Source of the DNA: Deltaproteobacteria bacterium
Lineage (GTDB): Bacteria > Desulfobacterota > Syntrophia > Syntrophales > UBA5619
Direction: 5' to 3'
DNA length: 22,828 nucleotides
Assembly: GCA_026388365.1 (NCBI GenBank)
Contig: JAPLJW010000131.1
Coordinates: 1 to 22,828, forward strand
In this document: piece by piece, positions 15,641 through 22,828 of the stretch
Position numbering within the stretch: position 1 is the first letter of the stretch
How the letters are laid out: each line of letters starts with the position of its first letter
Made by a program: the position numbers and the translations under genes
Notes under the pieces: model-generated
What the model was told of the DNA's origin: nothing
Seen by the model: the letters and a program-made list of their open reading frames with translations, nothing else
Database searches by the model: none

Positions 15641-15663
15641 CCGTTTAGATTCATAAAATGTAC

Positions 15664-15700
15664 GACAACGCCTCACGAACCCCGGTGGGGCGTTGTCTTT
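15664..15700 (+). terminator. Strong hairpin terminator between the convergent acylase and sbcC genes
   Basis: A 13-bp stem with one G-T pair, 15664-15676 with 15685-15697 (outer arm GACAACGCC / GGCGTTGTC), has an 8-nt loop and is followed by TTT. It lies 23 nt after the acylase stop. Genes converge here, so it may also limit read-through from sbcC, although the minus-strand T-tract is less direct. Confidence 0.8.
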
Positions 15701-15790
15701 ATGAAACTCACATGACAGCGCCCATCACAAAGGATGATGACAATGGGTAAGGGTTTGACTCGGTGAGGTGGAGATTACTGAAGTTTGCAG

Positions 15791-18700
15791 TTAAATCCTC
15801 CGGCAGCCGGGACCGGTCAGGCTGCTGCGCCCGCCGGTTCCGGGGGTGACCTGGATCTGCGTGCCGATACGCTCCTTGAGCGCCGGGACATGGGAGATGA
15901 CGCCGATCAGCTTGTCGTCCTGACGCAGCCCCGCCAGGGTTTCCAGGGCCGTTTCCAGGGAATCTTCATCCAGGGTTCCGAACCCTTCATCGAGAAAGAG
16001 GGAATCGACGCGCACCTTGCGGCTCGCCATCTGAGAGAGGCCGAGCGCCAGGGCCAGGCTGACGATGAAGCTTTCGCCGCCGGAGAGGTTCTTCGTGGAG
16101 CGGATCTCGCCCGCCTGGTAGTTGTCGATGACGTTGAGTTCCAGCGGTTGGGAAGCGTCGCGGATGAGCAGGTAGCGGTCCGTCATCTTCTGAAGCCGGC
16201 GGTTGGCATGCACCGTCATCCTCTCGAAGGTCAGCCCCTGGGCGAAGTTCCGGAATTTCTTGCCGTCGGCGGAGCCGATCAGCAGATGCAGGTCATCCCA
16301 GCGGGCGCACTCTTTCTTCCGCGCATCCATGTTATTGATGCGTTCCTGCTGCCTTTCCCGCATTTTTTCGTTTTCATCCAGACGGTTTGTGACTCCGCCG
16401 ATATCAACCCGGATCTGTCTCAGGTCCGCCTCGCCGACATTGATGGCGTTGCGAAGCGTCTCTCCGGGCTGATCCGTCAGATGTTTCCCGCGTTCCGCCG
16501 CGAGCGCCTCCAACCGGTCCCTCCGGCGGGCGTCCAGTTCCGTTTTCTCCCGGACCAGCGCCTTGTCCCGTTCCGCGAGCCCCTCCCTCACCTCATCGGG
16601 CAGGCAGGCAGACCGATATCCGGCCTCATCCTCGAACCCCGCCCCATGGATCCGCTCCGTTAGGTTCTCTTCCGCCTGCGCCAGATCCTTCGCCCTTATT
16701 CCCGTCCTGTTTTTCAGTCGATCGATTTTTCCCTTCAGGGCGCCGATCTCTTTCTCTATTTTTACGTATTCTTCGCGCACCTTTTCGAAGACCCTTCCCA
16801 CCCGAACCGCGGCTTCCGCCAGCCGTTTTTCCTCCTGGTCGGCGTTTTTCTCCCCGAAGAGTTCCCGTCGGGAGGCGCCGAGGGATTCGACCTGCCGCAC
16901 CCGATCGTCACGATCCTCGCGCCTTGCGGCGAGATCCCTTTCGAGGTTCGAAAGCAGGGCGCTCTCCCTCTCCAAAGCGGCCTTCAGCTCGCCGATCCTT
17001 TTCTCGGCGGCCGTTTTTTCATCCCGCCGGGTCTGCCACATATCCCTGCGCCCGGTGAGGTCTTGCAGCAGGGCGTCGAGGCCGGCTGAGGGAAGCTCCG
17101 CGACCCCGAAGGGTTCCACCCCCACGAGCGCCGCTTTGCGGTACTTTTGAATCTCTTCGGCCAGTGCGTCACATTCCCGGATCAGCCGTTCATGCTCCCG
17201 GCGGGCCGTCTCCAATTGATGCCGGGCGTCCCGCAACGCCTCGCCCGATTTCTCGAATTGCGTCCGGATTGTCTCCAGGGCCTTTTGCGCCGTCTTCTCC
17301 GCCCTGCCATTCCCTTCGGCGGCCTGGACGGTGGCGCCGGTTTCGGCCATTTTCGTCCGGACACCGGCAAGTTCTTTGCGCACCTCCGCGGCTCGCCCTT
17401 CCGCGGCGGCCCGGATATTCAGCTTCAGCAGCGCTTCGCCGCACGCCTTTTCATCCGCATCCCGCACAGCCCTCTTCTCCTCCATCTCTTTTTCCGCATG
17501 CCGGATCTCCGCCGCTGCTCTGGCCTGTTCGGTTTCCAGTTTGCCCAGTTTCTCGGACACTTTTTTGTATTTGGCCTTTGCCTTTTTCAAGCCGGCTTCC
17601 GCCTTGTTCCATTCGGGGAGATTGCCCTTCGCGTAGGGATGGTCGGTGGCGCCGCACAGAGGGCATGGTCTGCCGTCCTCCAACCGCCGCCTTTCCTCCT
17701 CAAGGTCGCGGATCCGGCCGAGGAGAGCAACCTCCGTTTCAAGGGCTACGATCTCCTTTTCCAGAACCGCCTTTTGATCCGACGAGGATTGGATCTCAAA
17801 CGAGAGCTTCTCATGGCCGGCCCGAAAGGCTTCCAGGGCCGTTTTCAGACCGTCCAGCTCCCCGCCGGTCTTTTCGATCCGGTCGAGGATTTCGCCCGCC
17901 TGGAGCAGAAGACGCTCGCGCTCCTTCAGGGCATCGGCTTCATCGCGCCACCGGCCGAGATCGCGTCCCTGGAGGAGGGCCGCAAGCTCGTCGCTTAGAC
18001 GCCCGAGTTCCCTCTGCCCCTCCTCGAATTCCCGGCGGGATTTCTCATGGCCGGCTTCGAGTTTGCCGCAAGCGGCGATGGTGGACGCCTTTTTCCCGGC
18101 TGCCGAGGCAAGCTCTGCGCAGGCCTTGCCATGCTTTGCCTCGCTCTCGCGAAACGACGCGAATTCTCTGGCGATGACGGCGAGGTGGGTCAAGAGCAGC
18201 GCATCAGCGGCGTGTCCGGCCTGGTAGTCCCGGATCACATCCAGGCCGGCCTCCGTCTGTTTCAGTGCCCGCCCGACCTTTTCGATGTTGCTTTGATACC
18301 CCCTTCCCTGCCTCTCGGCCTCCCCAATCGCCTTGACCTTCTCTTCAACCTGCTTTCTCTGCTCCCCCAGCCTGGCATCGAGGTCGCGCACCTTCTTGAG
18401 GATCTCCGCCTCGGCGGCCTGCTGGGCCCGCGCCTCGTTCAGCCCAACCTCCGCGGCCTGTTTCAAGATCAGCGCAGCGGCGCAACCCTTCTCCTTTTCG
18501 GTCAGCATGGCGAGTGCGCCGGCGAGTTCCTTGGCCTCATCGTCCTGCTGGGAACGCAGAGCAATGAACCCCCGGTAATCACCCTCCAGGCCGAGGGCCT
18601 TGCGGGATTTTTCGAGCTTGACGGCTTCCGGCGCAAACGCCTCCCGGCGCTTCCCGAAATCCAGCAGCTTACCATCCAACTCCGCGATATCCCCCTTCAG

Positions 18701-19462
18701 GACCGCCACACGGTCCAGCCAGAGGGCCGCCTTGCGAAGGCCTTCGATCCGGCTCTCCAGCTCCGCTTCCCGGGACCGCTTCTCCTTGAGGCCGGTTTGC
18801 ACCCCCCCCTCTTCCGCTGCGCTGAGAACCTGGATTCCTTTCAGTTCCGCCTGCAACAGCTCCAGCTTGTCGTGTTCTTCCGTGCGGCGCTCGTGAACCT
18901 TCATGGATATCCGGCTATAAATTTCGGTGCCGGTGATCTGCTCGAGGATGGGCGCCCGCTCGTCGGGATCGGCCTGGAGAAAGACCGCGAATCCCCCCTG
19001 GGCGAGCAGCATCGAACGGGTGAAGCGCTCGAAGTCCATGCCCGTGGCCTTTTCGATGAACTCGCCCACCTGGGTGATCTTCGACTCCAGGACGGTCCCG
19101 GAATCGGCGTCGGCGATCTCATGCCTGGCCTGCTGCAGCTCTCCTTCCGGCTGCTTCCGGGCGCGGTGCTGACTCCAGTGGCAGCGGTACCGGCCCTTCC
19201 GCGTCTCGAAGGTTACCTCGGCAAAGCACTCCCCCGTCTGGCGCGACATGATCTCGTTGCCGCTTTTCGTCACCTTGTCCAGACGGGGCGTCCGGCCGTA
19301 AAGCCCGAGGCAGACGGCATCGAGGATGGTCGTCTTTCCGGAACCGGTGGGACCCGTAATCGCAAAGATACCGTCGGACATATAGGCCGGGTGGGTGAAA
19401 TCCACCTGCCATTCGCCCGCAAGAGAGTTCAGGTTTTTGAATCGTACGCCAAGGATCCGCAT
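15791..19462 (-). CDS. sbcC: Nuclease SbcCD subunit C (Rad50-like SMC ATPase)
   Basis: ATPase and DNA-tethering subunit of the SbcCD (Mre11-Rad50 type) complex, which opens hairpins and processes blocked DNA ends. The 1223-residue protein has the SMC order. Walker A is GPTGSGKT (residues 37-44), and a Q-loop-like LAQGGFAVFLQAD follows. Two long coiled-coil arms flank the zinc hook CPLCG (Cys600, Cys603). The ABC signature LSGGES (Ser1127-Gly1129) and Walker B LFLDEGFGTLD (Asp1158, Glu1159) follow. It is longer than E. coli SbcC (about 1050), the excess lying in the coiled coil. The ATG at 19462 is preferred to in-frame ATG 19510, which overlaps sbcD: it starts MRILGVRFKNLNSLAG, as in the family, and has AGGAG about 11 nt upstream. 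It lies 22 nt after the sbcD stop, in one operon. Confidence 0.96.
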   Translation of the reverse strand: MRILGVRFKNLNSLAGEWQVDFTHPAYMSDGIFAITGPTGSGKTTILDAVCLGLYGRTPRLDKVTKSGNEIMSRQTGECFAEVTFETRKGRYRCHWSQHRARKQPEGELQQARHEIADADSGTVLESKITQVGEFIEKATGMDFERFTRSMLLAQGGFAVFLQADPDERAPILEQITGTEIYSRISMKVHERRTEEHDKLELLQAELKGIQVLSAAEEGGVQTGLKEKRSREAELESRIEGLRKAALWLDRVAVLKGDIAELDGKLLDFGKRREAFAPEAVKLEKSRKALGLEGDYRGFIALRSQQDDEAKELAGALAMLTEKEKGCAAALILKQAAEVGLNEARAQQAAEAEILKKVRDLDARLGEQRKQVEEKVKAIGEAERQGRGYQSNIEKVGRALKQTEAGLDVIRDYQAGHAADALLLTHLAVIAREFASFRESEAKHGKACAELASAAGKKASTIAACGKLEAGHEKSRREFEEGQRELGRLSDELAALLQGRDLGRWRDEADALKERERLLLQAGEILDRIEKTGGELDGLKTALEAFRAGHEKLSFEIQSSSDQKAVLEKEIVALETEVALLGRIRDLEEERRRLEDGRPCPLCGATDHPYAKGNLPEWNKAEAGLKKAKAKYKKVSEKLGKLETEQARAAAEIRHAEKEMEEKRAVRDADEKACGEALLKLNIRAAAEGRAAEVRKELAGVRTKMAETGATVQAAEGNGRAEKTAQKALETIRTQFEKSGEALRDARHQLETARREHERLIRECDALAEEIQKYRKAALVGVEPFGVAELPSAGLDALLQDLTGRRDMWQTRRDEKTAAEKRIGELKAALERESALLSNLERDLAARREDRDDRVRQVESLGASRRELFGEKNADQEEKRLAEAAVRVGRVFEKVREEYVKIEKEIGALKGKIDRLKNRTGIRAKDLAQAEENLTERIHGAGFEDEAGYRSACLPDEVREGLAERDKALVREKTELDARRRDRLEALAAERGKHLTDQPGETLRNAINVGEADLRQIRVDIGGVTNRLDENEKMRERQQERINNMDARKKECARWDDLHLLIGSADGKKFRNFAQGLTFERMTVHANRRLQKMTDRYLLIRDASQPLELNVIDNYQAGEIRSTKNLSGGESFIVSLALALGLSQMASRKVRVDSLFLDEGFGTLDEDSLETALETLAGLRQDDKLIGVISHVPALKERIGTQIQVTPGTGGRSSLTGPGCRRI

Positions 19463-19484
19463 GTTACTATTTTCTCCTGTCAGG

Positions 19485-20714
19485 CTATTCAGCCATCGGA
19501 TCCGCTTCATTCAGGGATACAATGACCTCCCGGTAGGCGCTCAAAAGCGCCGGGCGCTGATCCTCCGGGACTTCATGCGCCTGAAGGCAGCGCTGGAACA
19601 CCTCCGTCGCATCGAGGTCGTCGAGCGACTCCTCCGCACCCGTCCCAATCAGTGCGCGTTCCAGCACCCGGCTGTTTCGGATGCGGAGGATCTCGATGCC
19701 GCTCCCGGCAACGGCCTCGTCCAGCCGCGTGCGCAAATCGCCGGCGATCTCCTCTCCTTCGTAGATGATCTCCAGCCAAGCCCGGCTCCCCCGCGATTTG
19801 AGCCCATCGATTTCCCGGGCGATGGCCGGCCAACCCCCCTGCAGGGTCTTCAGCTCCTGGAACCGGGGCACAGGGATGCTCGTGACTCTGGGGGCATGAT
19901 CCAAAAACTCAACGAGAAAAACGCTTTTCCGCTGCTCGGCCTCCCCGAAGCCGATGGGCAGCGGGGAACCCGAATAGCGGATGAAATCGGAACCACCTAC
20001 GATCTGCGGGATATGGAGATGTCCCAGCGCAAGGTAGTCGATACACGCCGGAAACAGATCTGTTCGGACCTGGGCGAGGGAGCCGATATACAGCTCCCGC
20101 ACCCCGTCGCCGTCCACGGTCCGGCCGCCTGCCGCAAACAGATGCCCCATGGCGACGACCGGAACAGGCTGTTTCAGCAGGGCGCGTTTCTCTTCGGCCG
20201 CCTCGCACACCCGGCGGTAATGCGCCCGGATCCCCTCGATGATCTTCCTCTCCTTCTCCTCGACACTCTCCCCGGCCTCGGCGGTGCGGATCTCGCGGTC
20301 CCTGAGATAGGGGATGGCGCAGACGATGAGCTGGGGCTCCCCATCCGGCCCGTTGATGACGATCAGTTCATCCGCGGGGGAATCGGATGCGCACCCCACC
20401 ACATGGACGTTGAGAAATTTCAGGAGTTCCCGGGGCGCGCTCAGGAAAGAGGGCGAATCGTGATTCCCGGCGGTCACCACCACGTGGCGGTTTGAAGAGG
20501 CCGCCGCGCGGCACAGGAAGCGATAGTAGAGTTCCTGGGCATGGCTGCCGGGCGTGCTGTTGTCAAACACGTCGCCCGCGACCAGGATCACGTCGATGCT
20601 TTCCTTCTCGATCACACCGGCCAGCCATTCCAGGAAGGCCTCAAACTCCTCATACCGCTGGCGGCCATGAAGGGCACGGCCGATGTGCCAGTCCGATGTG
20701 TGCAGAACCCTCAT
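19485..20714 (-). CDS. sbcD: Nuclease SbcCD subunit D (Mre11-like phosphoesterase)
   Basis: Metal-dependent nuclease subunit partnered with SbcC. The 409 residues match the family size (about 400). Calcineurin-like metallophosphoesterase motifs are present: TSDWHIG (Asp8, His10), GDVFD (Asp48), GNHD (Asn84-Asp86) and, further on, ALGHLHIPQ. The capping domain follows with VPRFQELKTL. Start: the frame is open upstream for 69 more codons, but these lie in the palindromic insertion. ATG 20714 begins MRVLHTSDWHIGRAL, the normal N-terminus, and has AAGGA (complement of 20720-20724) 5 nt upstream. The palindromic element begins just beyond this ribosome site, so expression may be influenced by it. 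sbcC follows after 22 nt. Confidence 0.96.
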   Translation of the reverse strand: MRVLHTSDWHIGRALHGRQRYEEFEAFLEWLAGVIEKESIDVILVAGDVFDNSTPGSHAQELYYRFLCRAAASSNRHVVVTAGNHDSPSFLSAPRELLKFLNVHVVGCASDSPADELIVINGPDGEPQLIVCAIPYLRDREIRTAEAGESVEEKERKIIEGIRAHYRRVCEAAEEKRALLKQPVPVVAMGHLFAAGGRTVDGDGVRELYIGSLAQVRTDLFPACIDYLALGHLHIPQIVGGSDFIRYSGSPLPIGFGEAEQRKSVFLVEFLDHAPRVTSIPVPRFQELKTLQGGWPAIAREIDGLKSRGSRAWLEIIYEGEEIAGDLRTRLDEAVAGSGIEILRIRNSRVLERALIGTGAEESLDDLDATEVFQRCLQAHEVPEDQRPALLSAYREVIVSLNEADPMAE

Positions 20715-20724
20715 CTTTTTCCTT

Positions 20725-20933
20725 TCTGCGAGACCTTTGAAAATCGTGATCCCTCCGCGCGCTGGACATTTTTCGACCCTGCGCCTCCTCGCTTCGCTGC
20801 AAAGACGAAACTCGCGCTTCGCGCTCAGACAGTCGTCTTTGCGGGCGCTGCGCTGCGGGGGCAGGGCGCCCCGAAAAATCTCCAATGCGCGCTTCCGGGA
20901 TCCGATTTTCAAGTTACGCAAAGGTCTCTCTGC
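20725..20933. mobile_element. MITE-like palindromic insertion with 5-bp target site duplication
   Basis: The element spans 20730-20928 (199 bp). Perfect 10-bp terminal inverted repeats are GAGACCTTTG (20730-20739) and CAAAGGTCTC (20919-20928). TCTGC directly flanks both ends (20725-20729 and 20929-20933), a likely target duplication. Further nested matching arms are GAAAATCG (20739-20746) / CGATTTTC (20903-20910), ATTTTTCG (20768-20775) / CGAAAAAT (20872-20879) and GCAAAGACGA (20799-20808) / TCGTCTTTGC (20833-20842). The whole element can therefore fold into one long imperfect hairpin. It has no transposase coding capacity. The parent transposon family is not identified. Confidence 0.8.
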
Positions 20934-21049
20934 ATGGTTTTGCCTGTCAAGCCCATCGCATCCTTATTATATATGGCCATCGGAATCGCATCCGGCCCGG
21001 ATTAAAGACTTCCCGCCTTGACGGCATCAATGACGGCCGCCGCTTTCCA
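20934..21049 (-). promoter_or_regulatory. Putative sbcDC promoter region between the permease gene and the insertion
   Basis: On the minus strand a perfect TATAAT (complement of 20966-20971) could be the -10 of the sbcDC promoter, though no good -35 lies 16-18 bp upstream. Without the insertion it would give a leader of about 40 nt to the sbcD ATG; with it, about 245 nt. A TTGACA (complement of 20945-20950) has no matching -10. No clear terminator for the permease gene is seen. Confidence 0.35.
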
Positions 21050-22726
21050 TCAACCCATCTTCGTCAGCTTCGCCCCGATCCGGGAGGCGATGATCACCAG
21101 GGTGGTGGAGATGAAAATCATCAGGATGCCCAATGCGGAGAGCCTCCCCCACAGGCCGTCTTCGGCGAACCGGAGAATCTGGACGGCGAGGACCTCCGTT
21201 CCCGGCCGGGAGAGGACGACGGAGAGGCTCAGCTCCCGGACAAACATGGTGGCCATCAGGATCCATCCGGAGACGATCCCGGGGATCAGCAGCGGGATGA
21301 CGATCCGCCGCATCGTGTAAAGCGCGCCGCCGCCGCAAACCCGGGACGATTCCTCCAGGTTGCTGTGGATCTGCACGAAGGCGCTGGTCAGCGGCCGGAT
21401 CCCGTAGGGCAGGTAGGTGGCGATATAGCCGATCAGCAGCGCCCAGATCGTCGCGTACAGGGGCGTCCGGACAAAGAACCACATGAAACCGATCCCGACG
21501 ACGATCCCCGGGAAGGAGAAGGAGAGAAAACTCAGGGATTCGAGAAAACCGGAGACCTTTGATCGGACCTTGACGATGACGTAGGCAACGAAGAAGGAGA
21601 GGATCATCCCCAGCGTCGCCCCCCCGATGCCGAGAATGAGGCTGTTTTTCAGGGAGAGCAGCGAGACGGGGTCCCTCAGAACCGCGATCCAGTGTTTCCA
21701 GCTCATCATCGCGAAGGCCTTCGCGCTCGGCACCATCGAGTAAGGAACGAGGGATGTGTAGAAGAGGACCAGGACCGGCAGCACGATCAGCACAAACGAC
21801 AGCAGCGCGACGATCCCGAAGAGGGGATACCGGGCCCCCTTGAGGTCGATCACGCTCGGCCGATAGCCCCGGCTCGAGATGGTCACGTATCTCTCCCCTT
21901 CCCGGGTCAGGTGCCGATAGAGGAAGATGAGCGTAATGGAGGCGACCAGGGCGCTCATCCCCACCGCCGCCGCCATCCCGTAATCCGTGGCATAACCGGT
22001 GGCGATGATGCGGTAGATGTGGGTCGCCAGCACATAGATCCGCCCCGGCATGCCGATCACCGACGGGACGGCGAAAGAGGCCAGGCTCCGGACGATGACG
22101 AGCGTCGCGGCGGCCAAAATGGCCGGCCGAAGGACCGGCAGGGTCACCCGCGTCAGCGTCCGCATATTCGACGCCCCGCACACCCTGGAGGATTCCTCCA
22201 GCGAAACGTCGAAGGCCGACATGGCGGGGGCAATGACCAGGTAGGCGATGGGCAGATCCAGGAGCCCCTCCACAAGGATCATCCCCTGAAGTGTATATAT
22301 GCTCAGGGCCATCCCTTCCAGACCGTAGACCTGCCGGAGAAAGAGGTTGATCATCCCGTTCGACGGGTTGAGCAGCAGAACCCAGCTCACGGCGAACAGG
22401 ATGTGAGGAACCATCATCGGGATCAGCGAGAGGATCCGGAATATGAATTTGAAGGGGATGTTGGTCCGGGTGTTCAGATAGGCCAGAAACAATGCCAGAA
22501 CGGTGGCGACGATGGCGGAGCCGATGGTGAAGATGACCGTATTGAAGAGAATGTCGGTGAAAGCGGGGTCGGTGTAGGCCTTGACGTACTTCGAAAGGGT
22601 GAAAGTTCCGAAGGCGCCGAGTCCCTCGCTGAAGCTTCCCAAGATAAGCATGACGACGGGACAGACCGTCAGAAACCCGACAATCGCGATCAGGCTTGGC
22701 GTCAGGGCCGTTCCTGGCTTTTGCAT
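21050..22726 (-). CDS. ABC transporter permease, two fused membrane domains (FbpB/ThiP-type)
   Basis: Inner-membrane permease of a binding-protein-dependent importer, of the type used for iron(III), thiamine, phosphonate or similar solutes. The 558 residues form two homologous halves of about six membrane segments each, so the single chain supplies both permease domains. Each half has an EAA loop for docking the ATPase: EESSRVCGASNMRTLTRVTL starts at residue 177 and EESSRVCGGGALYTMRRIVI at residue 458. The identical EESSRVCG octapeptide shows their common origin. The start at 22726 is preceded by AAAGGG about 9 nt upstream. The gene follows 14 nt after an ATPase C-terminus on the same strand; a substrate-binding protein is probably further upstream, outside the window. 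The solute cannot be told from this sequence. Confidence 0.9.
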   Translation of the reverse strand: MQKPGTALTPSLIAIVGFLTVCPVVMLILGSFSEGLGAFGTFTLSKYVKAYTDPAFTDILFNTVIFTIGSAIVATVLALFLAYLNTRTNIPFKFIFRILSLIPMMVPHILFAVSWVLLLNPSNGMINLFLRQVYGLEGMALSIYTLQGMILVEGLLDLPIAYLVIAPAMSAFDVSLEESSRVCGASNMRTLTRVTLPVLRPAILAAATLVIVRSLASFAVPSVIGMPGRIYVLATHIYRIIATGYATDYGMAAAVGMSALVASITLIFLYRHLTREGERYVTISSRGYRPSVIDLKGARYPLFGIVALLSFVLIVLPVLVLFYTSLVPYSMVPSAKAFAMMSWKHWIAVLRDPVSLLSLKNSLILGIGGATLGMILSFFVAYVIVKVRSKVSGFLESLSFLSFSFPGIVVGIGFMWFFVRTPLYATIWALLIGYIATYLPYGIRPLTSAFVQIHSNLEESSRVCGGGALYTMRRIVIPLLIPGIVSGWILMATMFVRELSLSVVLSRPGTEVLAVQILRFAEDGLWGRLSALGILMIFISTTLVIIASRIGAKLTKMG

Positions 22727-22740
22727 CGTACATTACCCTT

Positions 22741-22828
22741 TCAATTCATGAGAAGGGAACAGTGACGCGGGTCGAAGTGGAGGGCGATCTCTTCGCCCTC
22801 CCGGACGGCGGTCGTCGGCTCGATCCGG
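22741..22828 (-). CDS. C-terminal end of an ABC transporter ATP-binding protein (window-truncated)
   Basis: An open minus-strand frame from the window edge to TGA (complement of 22741-22743) encodes 28 residues, including AVREGEEIALHFDPRHCSLL. This matches the last strands of the TOBE domain found at the C-terminus of FbpC/PotA/UgpC-type ATPases (pattern GEEV-x-hydrophobic-H-x-P). It sits 14 nt upstream of the permease gene in the same direction, the usual ATPase-permease order. The catalytic part lies beyond the window. Confidence 0.7.
   Translation of the reverse strand, partial: RIEPTTAVREGEEIALHFDPRHCSLLMN

Noticed and set aside
15785..19525. Several + strand open frames of 280-490 codons opposite sbcC
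   Set aside because: The sbcC reading has Walker A, zinc hook, signature and Walker B motifs in order; the + strand frames are low-complexity Leu/Arg/Pro shadows.
20715..20921. N-terminal extension of sbcD by 69 codons
   Set aside because: These codons lie inside the palindromic insertion and precede the normal MRVLHTSDWHIG start, which has its own ribosome site.
20945..20950. Minus-strand TTGACA next to the MITE as an sbcDC -35 element
   Set aside because: The -10 position falls on the element's end (AGACCT), and even in the reconstructed empty site the matching bases are AGGAAA, so it is not a promoter in either state.
1..22828. CRISPR arrays, tRNA or rRNA genes, integrases, toxin-antitoxin or phage-defence genes
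   Set aside because: Nothing matching was found by reading both strands; no regularly spaced repeats, cloverleaf-like segments or relevant protein motifs were seen.

Overview
The window looks like a chromosomal segment of a GC-rich Gram-negative bacterium. A LolA-type lipoprotein carrier and a probable exported lipoprotein point to an outer membrane. The eukaryote-like GT3 glycogen synthase fused to a phosphorylase, beside GH57 and GT4 enzymes, recalls Desulfobacterota (former Deltaproteobacteria, for example the Syntrophus/Geobacter range). That placement is inference from gene content only.

Layout. (1) 1-2045: a 5'-truncated branched-chain aminotransferase (ilvE) closed by an intrinsic terminator, an intergenic patch with three 12-bp-periodic DnaA-box-like sequences, and lolA. 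(2) 2092-11228: a polyglucan (glycogen-like) cluster, all on the + strand. It holds a GH133-type debranching enzyme, then, behind its own promoter and a structured leader, a GT4 glycosyltransferase, a GH57 glucanase/transferase and a 1417-residue GT3 synthase-GT35 phosphorylase fusion. The last three genes are separated by 3 nt or overlap by 4 nt and are surely co-transcribed. Together they could elongate, branch or trim, debranch and phosphorolyse an alpha-glucan store. No ADP-glucose pyrophosphorylase is visible. (3) 11229-15640: a looser, less GC-rich stretch with long intergenic gaps, holding a spermidine-synthase-like protein, a NIPSNAP-family protein and a penicillin-acylase-family Ntn-hydrolase with a lipoprotein-like signal. 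It ends in a strong hairpin. (4) 15791-20714, minus strand: sbcD-sbcC (Mre11/Rad50-type nuclease). (5) 20725-20933: a 199-bp palindromic MITE-like element with 10-bp terminal inverted repeats and a 5-bp target duplication, inserted immediately upstream of the sbcD ribosome binding site. (6) 21050-22828, minus strand: a two-domain ABC permease of the FbpB/ThiP type and the C-terminal end of its ATPase.

The points most worth a second look are the synthase-phosphorylase fusion, the 172-bp tandem duplication that throws the GT4 C-terminus out of frame, the palindromic insertion next to the genes for a hairpin-cleaving nuclease, and the DnaA-box cluster. I do not see a clearly undescribed defence or mobile system here. 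No tRNA, rRNA or CRISPR array was found.
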